DNA of 53,511 nucleotides from JAVJUS01 sp040220455 (lineage in GTDB: Bacteria > Pseudomonadota > Alphaproteobacteria > DSM-16000 > Inquilinaceae). Positions 43,914-51,549 of this stretch are shown here, in pieces. Position 1 is the stretch's first letter. Each line of letters opens with the position of its first letter. Below the pieces are notes generated by a model, which saw only the letters and a list, made by a program, of their open reading frames with translations, ran no database searches and was not told where the DNA came from. A program made the position numbers and the translations under genes. The stretch lies in contig JAVJUS010000070.1 of assembly GCA_040220455.1 (NCBI GenBank), positions 1 to 53,511 on the forward strand, given 5' to 3'.

Positions 43914-44043
43914 GTAGGTCGGTCGAGCGTCAGCGAGCCCGACGTTACCGACATCGGAGCGGGCGCCCCCGTCGGGTTCGCTTCGCTCAGCCGACCTACG
44001 CATCTCCACACCCGTAGGTCGGCCGAGCGCCAGCGAGCCCGAC
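43914..44043. repeat. Cluster of three REP-like elements
   Basis: Three copies of the arm GTAGGTCGG...CCCGAC lie at 43914-43943 (plus), 43971-43999 (minus) and 44014-44043 (plus). The middle copy differs by one base from the arm in the 7839-8027 repeat. The first two form an inverted pair able to fold. The block lies between the porin terminator and the converging HExxH-protein gene. Confidence 0.88.
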
Positions 44044-44059
44044 ATCGCCGCCGCCGCCC

Positions 44060-44785
44060 TCACGGATGGATGTCGCGCGGCGTGCAGCGGCTTTGCTGGA
44101 AGATGAAGAACCAGTCGAAATCGGGGTCGATGCCCCGCTCGGCGAGCCAGGCTTCCTGGAGCTTGTAGGCCTGCCATTCCGAGGCCTGCCAGCACCACCA
44201 TTCGTGATCCAGCGCCTGGACGTGGTGGATCATCTCGTGCAGCAGAGTCGAGACGTTCAGCGTGTCCCCGGTCGACCAGGGCCGGACCAGGTGGATCGTG
44301 CCCGTCCCGCGGTCGTAGACGCCGAGCGTGCCCTCGGGGATCGTGACCGTGTCCCCTTCGTAGGCGATGGCGTCGCCGCAGTCGCAATGGACGATGCGCG
44401 GCGGGGTCTCGCGCGCGGCATCGACGTCGTAGTCCGTGTGCTCCCCGATCCAGTCGAGCAGGTCGTCGATCAGCGCCGGGTCGATCGCCGCCGGCGTCAA
44501 CGCCGCGTCGGCCGAGAGCCCCGGCGGCGCGTCGGGCGCGCCGGCGCTCTGCGGACCCGCCCCGGCGTCAGCCTCGTCCCCGGCCTCGCCATCGGACGCT
44601 TTGCCCGCCGCCGGACTCTCGGCGGCAAGCAGCAGGATCAGATAGCGAGGCCCTTGGTCCGCTGTCCGCGCTTGCACGGCCTCCGCTGCCTGCCCCGCTC
44701 GCGCCGGCGGCCCTTCGCCGACAGCCAGGGCGAGGAGCGCGGACGCGAGCACCGCGGCCGGCCTCAAGTCGTGTCGTCGCCTCAT
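44060..44785 (-). CDS. Exported HExxH zinc-protease-like protein of unknown function
   Basis: A 241-residue precursor with an N-terminal signal segment (AAVLASALLALAVG) and a low-complexity Ala/Asp-rich spacer to about residue 95. The C-terminal half has the zinc motif HEMIHH in STLLHEMIHHVQ, followed about 20 residues later by EWQAYKLQEAWL, whose Glu could be the third ligand, as in gluzincins. HCDCG and RCTPRD may form disulfides. It resembles uncharacterised DUF6647-like proteins; peptidase activity is inferred from the motif only. Confidence 0.78.
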   Translation of the reverse strand: MRRRHDLRPAAVLASALLALAVGEGPPARAGQAAEAVQARTADQGPRYLILLLAAESPAAGKASDGEAGDEADAGAGPQSAGAPDAPPGLSADAALTPAAIDPALIDDLLDWIGEHTDYDVDAARETPPRIVHCDCGDAIAYEGDTVTIPEGTLGVYDRGTGTIHLVRPWSTGDTLNVSTLLHEMIHHVQALDHEWWCWQASEWQAYKLQEAWLAERGIDPDFDWFFIFQQSRCTPRDIHP

Positions 44786-45005
44786 CGCCCCCTCCCGACA
44801 CCCCCGGATCGGTCGTCAGCATAGCGCCGGCCGGCCCTCGCGTCATGGAGTCCGCCCGCGCCCCGCCGGCTGGTGGGAGACGCCAAGGCGCTTCGGAACC
44901 GCGTCACGCCTTGATACCATCGCATGAGCCCGCCGGAAGAGCGGGCCGCGGGCCCGGCGCCCGCCGCCGACGCCCCCCACTCACGCCGACGCCCAGGAGG
45001 ATCCG

Positions 45006-45923
45006 ATGCCGCTAGGCCGCGCCCGTTCGCCCTTCCCCGCCCATCCGCCCGCCGCGCGCCGGGCTCCGGCCCGCCGACGGGCGCTGCTCCCGGCCGTGCT
45101 GACGGCGCTCGCCGTCGCCCTGCCGAGCCTGCCGGCCGTCGCCCAGACCCTGGAGCGAATCGCCGAAAGCGGCACCCTGCGCCTCGGCTACCGGACCGAC
45201 GCGCCGCCCTTCTCCCACGCGTTGCCCTCGGGCGAGCCGGCGGGCTTCGCCGTCGACCTGTGCCGGGAGGCGATCGAGCCGATCCGCGAGGCCGCGGGCC
45301 TCGAGGAGATGGCGGTCGAGTACGTCGCGCTGGGCGCCGAGACCCGCTTCGAGGCCGTGCGCGACGGCACGGTCGATCTGCATTGCGGCCCGTCGACCCA
45401 CACCTTCAGCCGGCGGGAGATCGTCGACTTCTCCCTGCCCTGGTTCGTCTCGGGCGCCAGCGTCCTGTTTCGCCAGGCCGGCCCGGACAGCTTCGAGGCC
45501 CTGGCCGGGGAGCGGGTCGGCGTGCGCTCCGGCACGACCACCGAGGAGGCGCTGGGCAACACGCTGGAGGCGCTCGACATCACCGCCGCGGTCGTCGCCG
45601 TCGAGTCCCACGAGGAGGGGCTGGAGCGCTTGGCCTCCGGCGACATCGCGGCCTATTTCGCCGACCGGGCGATCCTGCTCGACCTGGCCAGCCGCGAGGG
45701 CGCGCCGACGGGCCTGCGCCTGTCCGAGCGGCACTTCACGGTGGAGACCTACGGCCTGGCGCTGGCGCGCGGCGACGCGGATTTCCGGCTGGTGGTGGAC
45801 CGGGCGCTGGCGCGCACCATCGACAGCCCGCGTATCGGGGAGCTCTTCGAGGCGCATTTCGGCGGCGCACGGCCGTCGGAGCTGCTGCGCGCGCTCTACG
45901 CCCTCGACCGCGTGCCGGAGTGA
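45006..45923 (+). CDS. Amino-acid ABC transporter substrate-binding protein (SBP family 3)
   Basis: A 305-residue precursor. The signal peptide runs from RRALLPAVLTALAVALPSLPAVAQ (Arg-rich start). The mature part begins TLERIAESGTLRLGYRTDAPPF, with AGFAVDLCREA, DLHCGPSTHTFSRRE and VGVRSGTTTEEAL, all typical of polar-amino-acid-binding proteins. GGAGGATCC precedes ATG 45006. No permease or ATPase gene is nearby. Its stop overlaps the start of the next gene (GTGA). Confidence 0.92.
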   Translation: MPLGRARSPFPAHPPAARRAPARRRALLPAVLTALAVALPSLPAVAQTLERIAESGTLRLGYRTDAPPFSHALPSGEPAGFAVDLCREAIEPIREAAGLEEMAVEYVALGAETRFEAVRDGTVDLHCGPSTHTFSRREIVDFSLPWFVSGASVLFRQAGPDSFEALAGERVGVRSGTTTEEALGNTLEALDITAAVVAVESHEEGLERLASGDIAAYFADRAILLDLASREGAPTGLRLSERHFTVETYGLALARGDADFRLVVDRALARTIDSPRIGELFEAHFGGARPSELLRALYALDRVPE

Positions 45924-46576
45924 CCCGCGCCAAGGCCGATCCGAGAACGCTTCTCTGCTTCGGCGATTCCAACACTCACGGCACGATGCCGATGGACCAC
46001 CGGGACGACCGCCGGCGGCTGGGCCCGGCCGAGCGCTGGCCCGGGGTCTGCGCGGCCCGGCTGGGGCGCGGCTGGCGGGTGGTCGAGGAAGGACTGCCGG
46101 GCCGCACAACCGTGCATGCCGACCCGATCGAGGGCGCCCACAAGAACGGCCTCGCCGCCCTGCCGATGGCGCTGGAAAGCCACCTGCCGATCGATACCGT
46201 CGTGCTGATGCTCGGCACCAACGACCTCAAGGCCCGCTTCTCCCTGCCGCCGGAGGATATCGCACGCGGCTGCGAGCGGCTGGCCGAGGCGATCCGGGCC
46301 TCGGACGCCGGGCCCGACGGCGCGGCCCCGGCGCTCGTCGTCGTCGCCCCGCCGCCGATCGAGGAGGCCGGCTGGCTCGCCCCGATGTTCGAGGGCGGGC
46401 GGGCCAAGTCGCGCGAGTTCGGCCCGCTCTACGAGGCCCTGGCCGCGCGCCACGGCGCCCGGTTCCTCGACGCCGGCACGATCATCGCGTCGAGCCCGGT
46501 CGACGGCATCCATTTCGACGCCGACATGCACGCGAAACTGGGCGAGGCCGTCGCGGCGATCGTCGGCGCTTCGTAG
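45920..46576 (+). CDS. SGNH/GDSL-family hydrolase
   Basis: A 218-residue esterase/lipase-like hydrolase with block I LLCFGDSNTHG (nucleophile Ser), block III VLMLGTNDLK (Asn) and block V DGIHFDADMH (Asp and His), of the arylesterase/TesA-like type. The GTG start (45920) overlaps the upstream stop. There is no signal peptide, so it is cytoplasmic. The acyl substrate is unknown. Confidence 0.92.
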   Translation: MTRAKADPRTLLCFGDSNTHGTMPMDHRDDRRRLGPAERWPGVCAARLGRGWRVVEEGLPGRTTVHADPIEGAHKNGLAALPMALESHLPIDTVVLMLGTNDLKARFSLPPEDIARGCERLAEAIRASDAGPDGAAPALVVVAPPPIEEAGWLAPMFEGGRAKSREFGPLYEALAARHGARFLDAGTIIASSPVDGIHFDADMHAKLGEAVAAIVGAS

Positions 46577-46900
46577 GAGTGCCGATGAAAGGTAAGTGCG
46601 AGCCCGTTCCAGCCATTTCGGCGGCGGCTCGCGGCGCTGCAGCCGAGACCACAAAAAGATAAGGATAAGAATGGACTATCGCTTGATCTGCAACGGTAAG
46701 TTGTTGTTGAATTGAATCAGGCAAACGCCAAAACGGCAATCACGTTTCGAGAAGACAAAGGTATGCGCCTCGTTCGAGGCGGACTCCTCGGCTCGCCATG
46801 GACGAATGACGCAGTCGGCACCGTTGTGGCACGCGCCCCGTCGCTGCCGCCTGCCTCTCACATTTCGCTGCTTGAAGTCGTATAGACCGGAGAGTATATA
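46577..46900. other. A+T-richer intergenic segment before the toxin-antitoxin-like operon
   Basis: About 320 bp of visibly lower G+C content (for example 46650-46740), unlike the surrounding genes, so probably acquired DNA. It contains an unconvincing 14-codon frame (ATG 46671, with AAGGATAAG before it) and a hairpin GCCTC-GTTC-GAGGC near 46770. GGAGAG at 46890 is the ribosome site of the next gene. Nothing else is recognised. Confidence 0.5.
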
Positions 46901-47254
46901 ATGATGCCCAAGTCCGAGCGCGTCGCGGAATTCCTCCGCCGACTGGGAGACGCGCCGCCGGCCTCGAGCCACGGGGAGGCATTCGATCTCTTGGCGGACA
47001 CGCTGAACAGGGTCGAAGACGAATTCACGGACGTCCCCTTCGACCCGACCCGGTATTTGTCCGACGGGCGGCTCTATCCGCCACAGGCGGACAGCAGCCG
47101 ATCGGTCGACGGACGTCCGGATCTGACCCGATATCGCTCGCGCGGCCACAATACGTGGATCGGCGAAAACGGCGCGATCCACGTCCGCACTCTGAATGGA
47201 ACCGTGCTCCTCGACAAGCCGGGAGCGGGTGGAAAGACAGCGGAGCTCGTATGA
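46901..47254 (+). CDS. Small protein, candidate toxin of a TA-like pair
   Basis: A 117-residue protein, unrecognised. The N-terminal half is helical (RVAEFLRRLGD, AFDLLADTLNRVEDEF); the C-terminal half has DPTRYLSDGRLYPPQ, TRYRSRGHNTWIGENGAI and VRTLNGTVLLDKPGA, whose Arg/His-rich RYRSRGHNTW resembles small RNase-like or polymorphic-toxin domains. ATG 46901 (or 46904) follows GGAGAG. Its stop overlaps the start of an XRE regulator gene (ATGA), the usual layout of type II toxin-antitoxin modules. Function is inferred from layout only. Confidence 0.7.
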   Translation: MMPKSERVAEFLRRLGDAPPASSHGEAFDLLADTLNRVEDEFTDVPFDPTRYLSDGRLYPPQADSSRSVDGRPDLTRYRSRGHNTWIGENGAIHVRTLNGTVLLDKPGAGGKTAELV

Positions 47255-47772
47255 CAGACGACACTCTGGCGGCATTCTGCGCGGCCTTGGAACGGGCCAT
47301 GCCCGATCTAAGAATGACGATCGACGCGCCGGACGATCCAGCCGGCGAGACTTTCGTCGACCTGTGTGGCGAGGGCTTCAAGACGAGCGTCTCGTATCGG
47401 CCGGGGGTGGGGTTCGGGATCTTCGTCTCCGCCGATGCCTACGGCGCCCGGCCGGACGAGATCTACCGCGATTCCGGCAAGGCAGCGCATCGCATCGACC
47501 AGTTGCGGGCGCAGACCCGGGCGGGAGGCCAGCCGGCCCGCCTGAGCTTGCGGGACATGCGCGCGCTCGTCGGGGCGACGCAGACGGAGATCGCAACGGC
47601 CCTCCACATCAAGCAGCCGTCCGTCCAACGCGCGGAGAACCGGCCGACGGTCCGCCTCGATACCCTCGCCCACTACGTCGCGGCTATGGGCGGCCAGTTG
47701 GAGATGAGCGCCGTCTTCGACGACATGGAAGTGCGGATCGAGCATCCCGGCCTGGTGGAAACCCGGCGATGA
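47251..47772 (+). CDS. XRE-family helix-turn-helix protein (antitoxin-like)
   Basis: A 173-residue protein. Residues 1 to about 95 form an unknown alpha/beta domain (FVDLCGEGFKTSVSYRPG, FGIFVSADAYG); residues about 100-155 are an HTH of the XRE type (LSLRDMRALVGATQTEIA, IKQPSVQRAE, RLDTLAHYVAAMGGQLE), the HigA-like antitoxin pattern. ATG 47251 overlaps the upstream stop and its stop overlaps the VOC gene start, so three genes form one coupled operon. It probably represses the operon and may neutralise the first product. Confidence 0.8.
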   Translation: MTDDTLAAFCAALERAMPDLRMTIDAPDDPAGETFVDLCGEGFKTSVSYRPGVGFGIFVSADAYGARPDEIYRDSGKAAHRIDQLRAQTRAGGQPARLSLRDMRALVGATQTEIATALHIKQPSVQRAENRPTVRLDTLAHYVAAMGGQLEMSAVFDDMEVRIEHPGLVETRR

Positions 47773-48122
47773 CCGGCCCGCAACTGAATCTCCTGGTCCT
47801 GAGGGCGGCCAATCCCCGGGCGCTAGCATTTTTCTACGGCCGGTTCGGCTTGGTCTTCGAGACCGAACGCCATGGCAACGGGCCAGAGCATGAGGCCTGT
47901 GTGATGGAGGCGTCTGTTCTCGAGATCTACCCCCATTCCGCCGACGGCGCGCGGTCGGCCGGCACCCGGATCGGCTTCCGTGTCCCGTCGATCGAGGCGG
48001 CGACCCGCGGTCTCGATCCGGAGACCGAGATCGTGCAGCCTCCGCGTGCGTCCAAATGGGGCCGGCGTTGCGTCGTCCGCGATCCTGAAGGCCACCAGGT
48101 CGAACTCGTCGAGACAGCCTGA
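47769..48122 (+). CDS. VOC-superfamily (glyoxalase/bleomycin-resistance-like) protein
   Basis: A 117-residue single VOC domain: LNLLVLRAANPRALAFFYGRFG at the start, EACVMEASVLEIYP in the middle and VVRDPEGHQVELVE at the end, where the Glu is a typical metal ligand. Such proteins dimerise to bind metal or sequester small molecules. Its start overlaps the XRE gene (ATGA), an odd passenger for a toxin-antitoxin-like operon. The substrate is unknown. Confidence 0.88.
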   Translation: MTGPQLNLLVLRAANPRALAFFYGRFGLVFETERHGNGPEHEACVMEASVLEIYPHSADGARSAGTRIGFRVPSIEAATRGLDPETEIVQPPRASKWGRRCVVRDPEGHQVELVETA

Positions 48123-48223
48123 GGCGCGGTAGCGGGTGGCGTGGCGGGGCCGACACCCGCTAGACTAGTGCCGTGCCTCTCCGGTGTCGGCCGCCGGGAG
48201 ACTCAGACGGCGGAGATCACGAG

Positions 48224-48820
48224 ATGCTCACGCGCCAGGTCATCAAGATCCTGCACACGCTGGGGGCCTGCGGGCTGATCGGCGGGCTGGCCGCCTACAT
48301 GATCCTGCTGCTGGCCGCGCCGCAGGACTCGGCCGCGGCCTATGCCGACCTGCGCGCCTCGATCGCCGTGCTCGCCGACTATGTGCTGCTGCCCTCGCTG
48401 GCGCTGGCGCTGGTCACGGGCCTGTTCTCCATGGCCGCGCACGGGCCGTTCCGGGACAAGGGCTGGGCCTGGCTGAAGGCGGCGCTCGGCATCCTGATGT
48501 TCAAGGGCACGCTGACGATCATCGGCGCCAAGGCGGACTACGCCGCCGGCTTCGCCGCGCGCATCGCCGAGGGCGAGGCGGAGGCCGCCGTCCTGGCCGA
48601 GGCCCTGGCCTATGAATGGCACACCCTGATCACCGTCATGGCCCTGTCCGTCGCCAATGTCGTCCTGGGCATCTGGCGGCCCCGGCTGGGGCGGAAGAAG
48701 ACGGCGACTCGCGCCGGGTCGAGGCCGGCGGAGGCCTTGGCCGACGCCGCAACACGAGCGCCCGGCGACGCCGGCGCCGCCGGCGCCGCCGAAGCCGAGG
48801 GCCCGCGTCGGGTGGCCTGA
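48224..48820 (+). CDS. DUF2269-like integral membrane protein
   Basis: A 198-residue membrane protein with four hydrophobic helices (ACGLIGGLAAYMILLLAA; YVLLPSLALALVTGLFSM; LKAALGILMFKGTLTIIGA; HTLITVMALSVANVVLGIW). His residues in KILHTLGACG and YEWHTLIT could bind haem or metal. The C-terminal 35 residues are Ala/Gly-rich and soluble. GAGATCACGAG lies before ATG 48224. Function is unknown. Confidence 0.78.
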   Translation: MLTRQVIKILHTLGACGLIGGLAAYMILLLAAPQDSAAAYADLRASIAVLADYVLLPSLALALVTGLFSMAAHGPFRDKGWAWLKAALGILMFKGTLTIIGAKADYAAGFAARIAEGEAEAAVLAEALAYEWHTLITVMALSVANVVLGIWRPRLGRKKTATRAGSRPAEALADAATRAPGDAGAAGAAEAEGPRRVA

Positions 48821-48983
48821 CAGACCGCGCGGGCTGCGCTGACCGGGGCCGGCCGGGCCGGTGGACGCGCAACCATCTTGCTCGATAAGGCCTACCGGCG
48901 CATTCTCCCCACGGTGCGAGCCGCTGCGTGGGGTGTGCCGGCTCGCCCCGAAGACGAACGAAAAAACTCGGGGGAGGGACGTC

Positions 48984-49571
48984 GTGGCGGGCAAGAAGAT
49001 CCTGATGCTGGTCGGCGAGTTCAGCGAGGAATACGAGATCTTCGTCTTCCAGCAGGGCATGGAGGCGGTCGGCCACCCGGTGCATGTGGTCTGCCCCGGC
49101 AAGAAGGCGGGGGAGATGATCAAGACCTCCCTGCACGACTTCGAGGGCGACCAGACCTATACCGAGAAGCCGGGCCACCTGTTCGAGCTCAACAAGACCT
49201 TCGACGAGGTGGATACGGGCGACTACGACGCCGTCTACGTCGCCGGCGGGCGCGGCCCGGAATACATCCGCATCAACGAGCGTGTGGTCGGGATCGTCGG
49301 GGAGTTCGCGGCCGCCGACAAGCCGATCTTCACGATCTGCCACGGCGTCCAGGTGCTGGTGGCCGTGCCCGGCTACCTGAAGGGCCGCAAGGTCGCGGCG
49401 CTGGAGTTCTGCGAGCCCGAGGTCCGGCTCGCCGGCGGCACCTATGTCGACGTCCCGCCCACCGGCGCCACGTCGGACGGCAAGCTCGTCTCCGCCAAGG
49501 GCTGGCCCGGCCTCGCCGCCTTCATGCGCGAATGCCTCCGCGTCCTGGGCACGGAGATCCGCCACGGGTGA
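48984..49571 (+). CDS. DJ-1/PfpI-family protein
   Basis: A 195-residue class I glutamine-amidotransferase-like protein. The nucleophile elbow is FTICHGVQVL (Cys followed by His, typical of PfpI/YhbO); the conserved Glu is in LVGEFSEEYE; VYVAGGRGPEYI is also diagnostic. Family members act as stress proteases, glyoxalases or deglycases. GTG 48984 (VAGKKILML) is chosen because GGGAGGG ends 5 bases before it; the upstream frame has no family similarity. Confidence 0.92.
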   Translation: MAGKKILMLVGEFSEEYEIFVFQQGMEAVGHPVHVVCPGKKAGEMIKTSLHDFEGDQTYTEKPGHLFELNKTFDEVDTGDYDAVYVAGGRGPEYIRINERVVGIVGEFAAADKPIFTICHGVQVLVAVPGYLKGRKVAALEFCEPEVRLAGGTYVDVPPTGATSDGKLVSAKGWPGLAAFMRECLRVLGTEIRHG

Positions 49572-49592
49572 GGTCGGGTGGGGTGCTGCGGG

Positions 49593-49847
49593 TCATCGGC
49601 GCGGGTCGCCGAACCTCACGAGCGCCCGCATCGCCTCGCGCCCGGGGATTTCGAGCTCGACGCCACCGACGGCCGAGACCCGCGACCGGATCGCCGCGGC
49701 GAGGTCGCGGGGCGGCGTGTGGTCGCCGACGGCATCGCCAAGAATCGCACGGGCCTCGCCCTCCAGGGAGCGGTCATGCTCGGCGGCGCGAGCACGGAGG
49801 CGCCGCGCCAGCGCAGGGTCGAGATTCCGGATCGTGAAGTTGATCAT
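49593..49847 (-). CDS. FitA/StbC-like ribbon-helix-helix antitoxin, orphan
   Basis: An 84-residue protein whose N-terminus (MINFTIRNLDPALARRLRAR, then EHDRSLEGEARAIL) is the ribbon-helix-helix of FitA/VapB-type antitoxins. The C-terminal half would bind a PIN-domain toxin. The toxin gene, normally just downstream, is missing: its place is taken by the end of the PfpI gene on the opposite strand 21 bp away. It is therefore an orphan, possibly a remnant of a lost module or an antidote acting in trans. Confidence 0.82.
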   Translation of the reverse strand: MINFTIRNLDPALARRLRARAAEHDRSLEGEARAILGDAVGDHTPPRDLAAAIRSRVSAVGGVELEIPGREAMRALVRFGDPRR

Positions 49848-50147
49848 GGTCGGGTCTTGGCGCTCCCGATGGTATCGAGGCAATCGGTGCATTGAACGAT
49901 AGCAGACGATCGAACCGACCGACGGGCGCAGCCGAGGCCGCTACGTAGGCCTGCATATGGCGATTTCGCGGTAACGGGCGAAGGAAAATGACCGGCAATC
50001 CGGCGAACATCGCCGGGGTCTGGCATCGATGCTCGCCGGGGCATCTTCCTTTGCGGATGGCAGGGCGAACAGCTCGGGTCAGCCCGCAATCCTACACGAC
50101 AACGAAGCGGTCATCCTCTGAGCCGAAACCGCAAGGTTCCGGTCGAG
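49848..50147. other. Intergenic stretch with no convincing gene
   Basis: This 300-bp stretch has moderate G+C content and contains only short overlapping frames lacking both ribosome sites and recognisable similarity. It separates the orphan antitoxin from mobile-element debris and probably represents decayed accessory DNA. Confidence 0.5.
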
Positions 50148-50312
50148 ATGACGGGCGAAGGGGCAGCGGCAAACCAGCACGTCACCTATGCCCCGACGGT
50201 CAATATCCAGACGCCGGATACGGACATTTTCCGCGGGTCTCAGAGCATCAATCAAGCAAAATGTTCAACTCCATGTATAATTTCAAAAATTGACACAACT
50301 TTTTCGTTATGA
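50148..50312 (+). pseudogene. Fragment resembling a phage/GTA tail tape-measure C-terminus
   Basis: A 54-codon frame includes NQHVTYAPTVNIQTPDTDIF and RGSQSINQA, matching the V-x-V-x-[IV]-Q-T-P-D-A-D-S-F-R-x-S-x-x-Q pattern that ends many siphovirus and gene-transfer-agent tape-measure proteins. Similarity stops at about residue 38 where the sequence turns A+T-rich. No other phage genes are nearby, so it is a remnant. The call rests on a short match. Confidence 0.4.
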
Positions 50313-50675
50313 ACTCTCACCCAATTCCGCGAACTGACAGAAATGAACTCAAATTTGGGTCGTCCTTTATTCCTCAAAGGGCGGAGCGTTTCTTCATCAG
50401 TCTACCCTTTTCCTGTCGGCATCGCGCCTGCGACGCTTGGCCTCCCTCTGCCGTCGGCGGCGATCCGCCAACGCCTCCGGATCGGCCTCGATCCTGGCTT
50501 CCTGACGCCGTGCGGCCTCGCGCTTCCTCTTGCGCCTCTGTTCATGGCTCACAGGTCGCCGCGCGCCTGGAGACCGGCGCCGATCCGCGATCCTCTCCTT
50601 CCGGCCTTCGATCTCTGCCCGCCCGAGTCGCGCCACGGGTCCCGACCATCCGCCTGCCTTGAATGAGCGCCCGAG
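50313..50675. other. Intergenic stretch left of the IS481 remnant
   Basis: The first 90 bp are A+T-rich, the rest G+C-rich. A minus-strand frame here yields a very Arg-rich peptide without recognisable family membership and is not called. No tRNA, terminator or attachment site is evident. Confidence 0.45.
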
Positions 50676-50745
50676 ACATGGGTGACATATCGTACCGGAC
50701 ACATGGGTAACACCTCCTGGCAGGCATGCCTGCCAGGAGGTCGAG
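50676..50745 (+). promoter_or_regulatory. IS481-type left end with an SD-sequestering palindrome
   Basis: Two near-identical 12-mers, ACATGGGTGACA (50676-50687) and ACATGGGTAACA (50701-50712), resemble the terminal repeats of IS481 elements. They are followed by a perfect 28-bp palindrome (50713-50740) whose right arm ends in AGGAGG, the Shine-Dalgarno sequence of the transposase start at 50746. In RNA the palindrome would bury that site, a device known from other insertion sequences to silence read-through transcripts. Confidence 0.7.
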
Positions 50746-51430
50746 ATGCCGTCGAAGACGTGTTCGGTGATGGACGAGCGCCTGCGGTTCCGTGTTCCGC
50801 CTGCTGGACGGGGAGGCGATGACGGAGGCTTGCCGAGAGTTCGGGATCTCGCGCAAGACCGGCTGCAAGATCTTCAACCGCCACAAGGAGCACGGGCTGG
50901 AGGCCCTGGGCGACCGCTGCCGACGTCCGGTGCGCGACGCCAACCACCTACCGCGGCAGATGGAGGGCCTGATCATCGAACTCGAGGGTGACAAGCCGCA
51001 CTGGGGGGCGCGCAAGATCCGAGAGTTGTTGGTGCGGCGCCTCTACGGCGATTTGCGCATCCCGGCCAAGAGCGCGATCCACGCCGCGTTGCACCGGCAC
51101 GGCCTCGTTCGGCCGCCCGGCTCCAACGCCCTGCAGCAGCAGGCCCGTTTCGACGACTTCGTCGCGGAGTTCAACGGCGAGCGACCCCATGAGGCTCTCG
51201 CCGTATGAGGCTCTCGCCGTGAAATGTCCCGAGGAGGTCTACTCGGCCTCGCCCAGGCCCTATGACGGCCTGCCCGCGATCCACTACCCGCTGCACGAGC
51301 GCGAGGTGCTGGTCACCGCCTGCGGCCGCATCTGCATGCATCGCAAGAAGATCACCGTCTCGACCGTCCTCGCCGGTCAGCGTCTCGGCATCAAGGAGGT
51401 CGACGACGGCATTCGGATCGTGAGCTTCAT
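50746..51430 (+). pseudogene. IS481-family transposase, disrupted by frameshift, deletion and duplication
   Basis: The start MPSKTCSVMDERLRF is followed by a one-base frameshift at about 50790; the next frame continues with LLDGEAMTEACREFGISRKT (HTH), HWGARKIRELLVRRL and LHRHGLVRP. There the DDE catalytic core, about 150 residues in intact relatives, is deleted, and the sequence resumes at LQQQARFDDFVAEFNGERPH. A 16-bp tandem duplication at 51189-51220 shifts the frame again before KCPEEVYSASPRPY...VSTVLAGQRLGIKEVDDGI. The end is truncated next to tRNA-Gly. It cannot encode an active transposase. Confidence 0.9.
51189..51220 (+). repeat. 16-bp tandem duplication inside the transposase remnant
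   Basis: ATGAGGCTCTCGCCGT occurs twice back to back (51189-51204 and 51205-51220). Removing one copy restores the frame from ERPHEALAV to KCPEEVY, so the duplication is a secondary inactivating event. Confidence 0.95.
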
Positions 51431-51440
51431 GCACGGATCT

Positions 51441-51515
51441 GGAGCGGGTGATGGGAATCGAACCCACGACATACAGCTTGGGAAGCTGTCGTTCTACCAC
51501 TGAACTACACCCGCC
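51441..51515 (-). tRNA. tRNA-Gly (anticodon CCC)
   Basis: A 75-nt cloverleaf on the minus strand: acceptor GCGGGTG/CACCCGC, D-arm GTTCAGTGGTAGAAC, anticodon arm ACAGC-TTCCCAA-GCTGT with anticodon CCC, T-arm GTGGGTTCGATTCCCAT, discriminator T and encoded CCA (51443-51441). It reads GGG. The IS481 remnant ends about 10 bp from its 3' end. Confidence 0.97.
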
Positions 51516-51549
51516 TCGCCCCCGGTTATAGGAGCCGGCGGGGTCGGGT

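Noticed and set aside
44924..46576. A 550-codon plus-strand frame covering the binding-protein gene and the SGNH gene
   Set aside because: Its first two thirds are an out-of-phase reading of the binding-protein gene; only the part from 45920 has SGNH motifs.
46671..46715. A 14-codon peptide gene with an AAGGATAAG leader
   Set aside because: Too short, ends in plain A+T-rich DNA, and has no hydrophobic or conserved character.
49988..50293. A 101-codon plus-strand frame
   Set aside because: No similarity, no ribosome site; it overlaps the tape-measure-like remnant in another phase.
50397..50702. A 101-codon minus-strand frame rich in Arg
   Set aside because: Extreme basic low complexity, no ribosome site or family, and it overlaps the IS481 left end.
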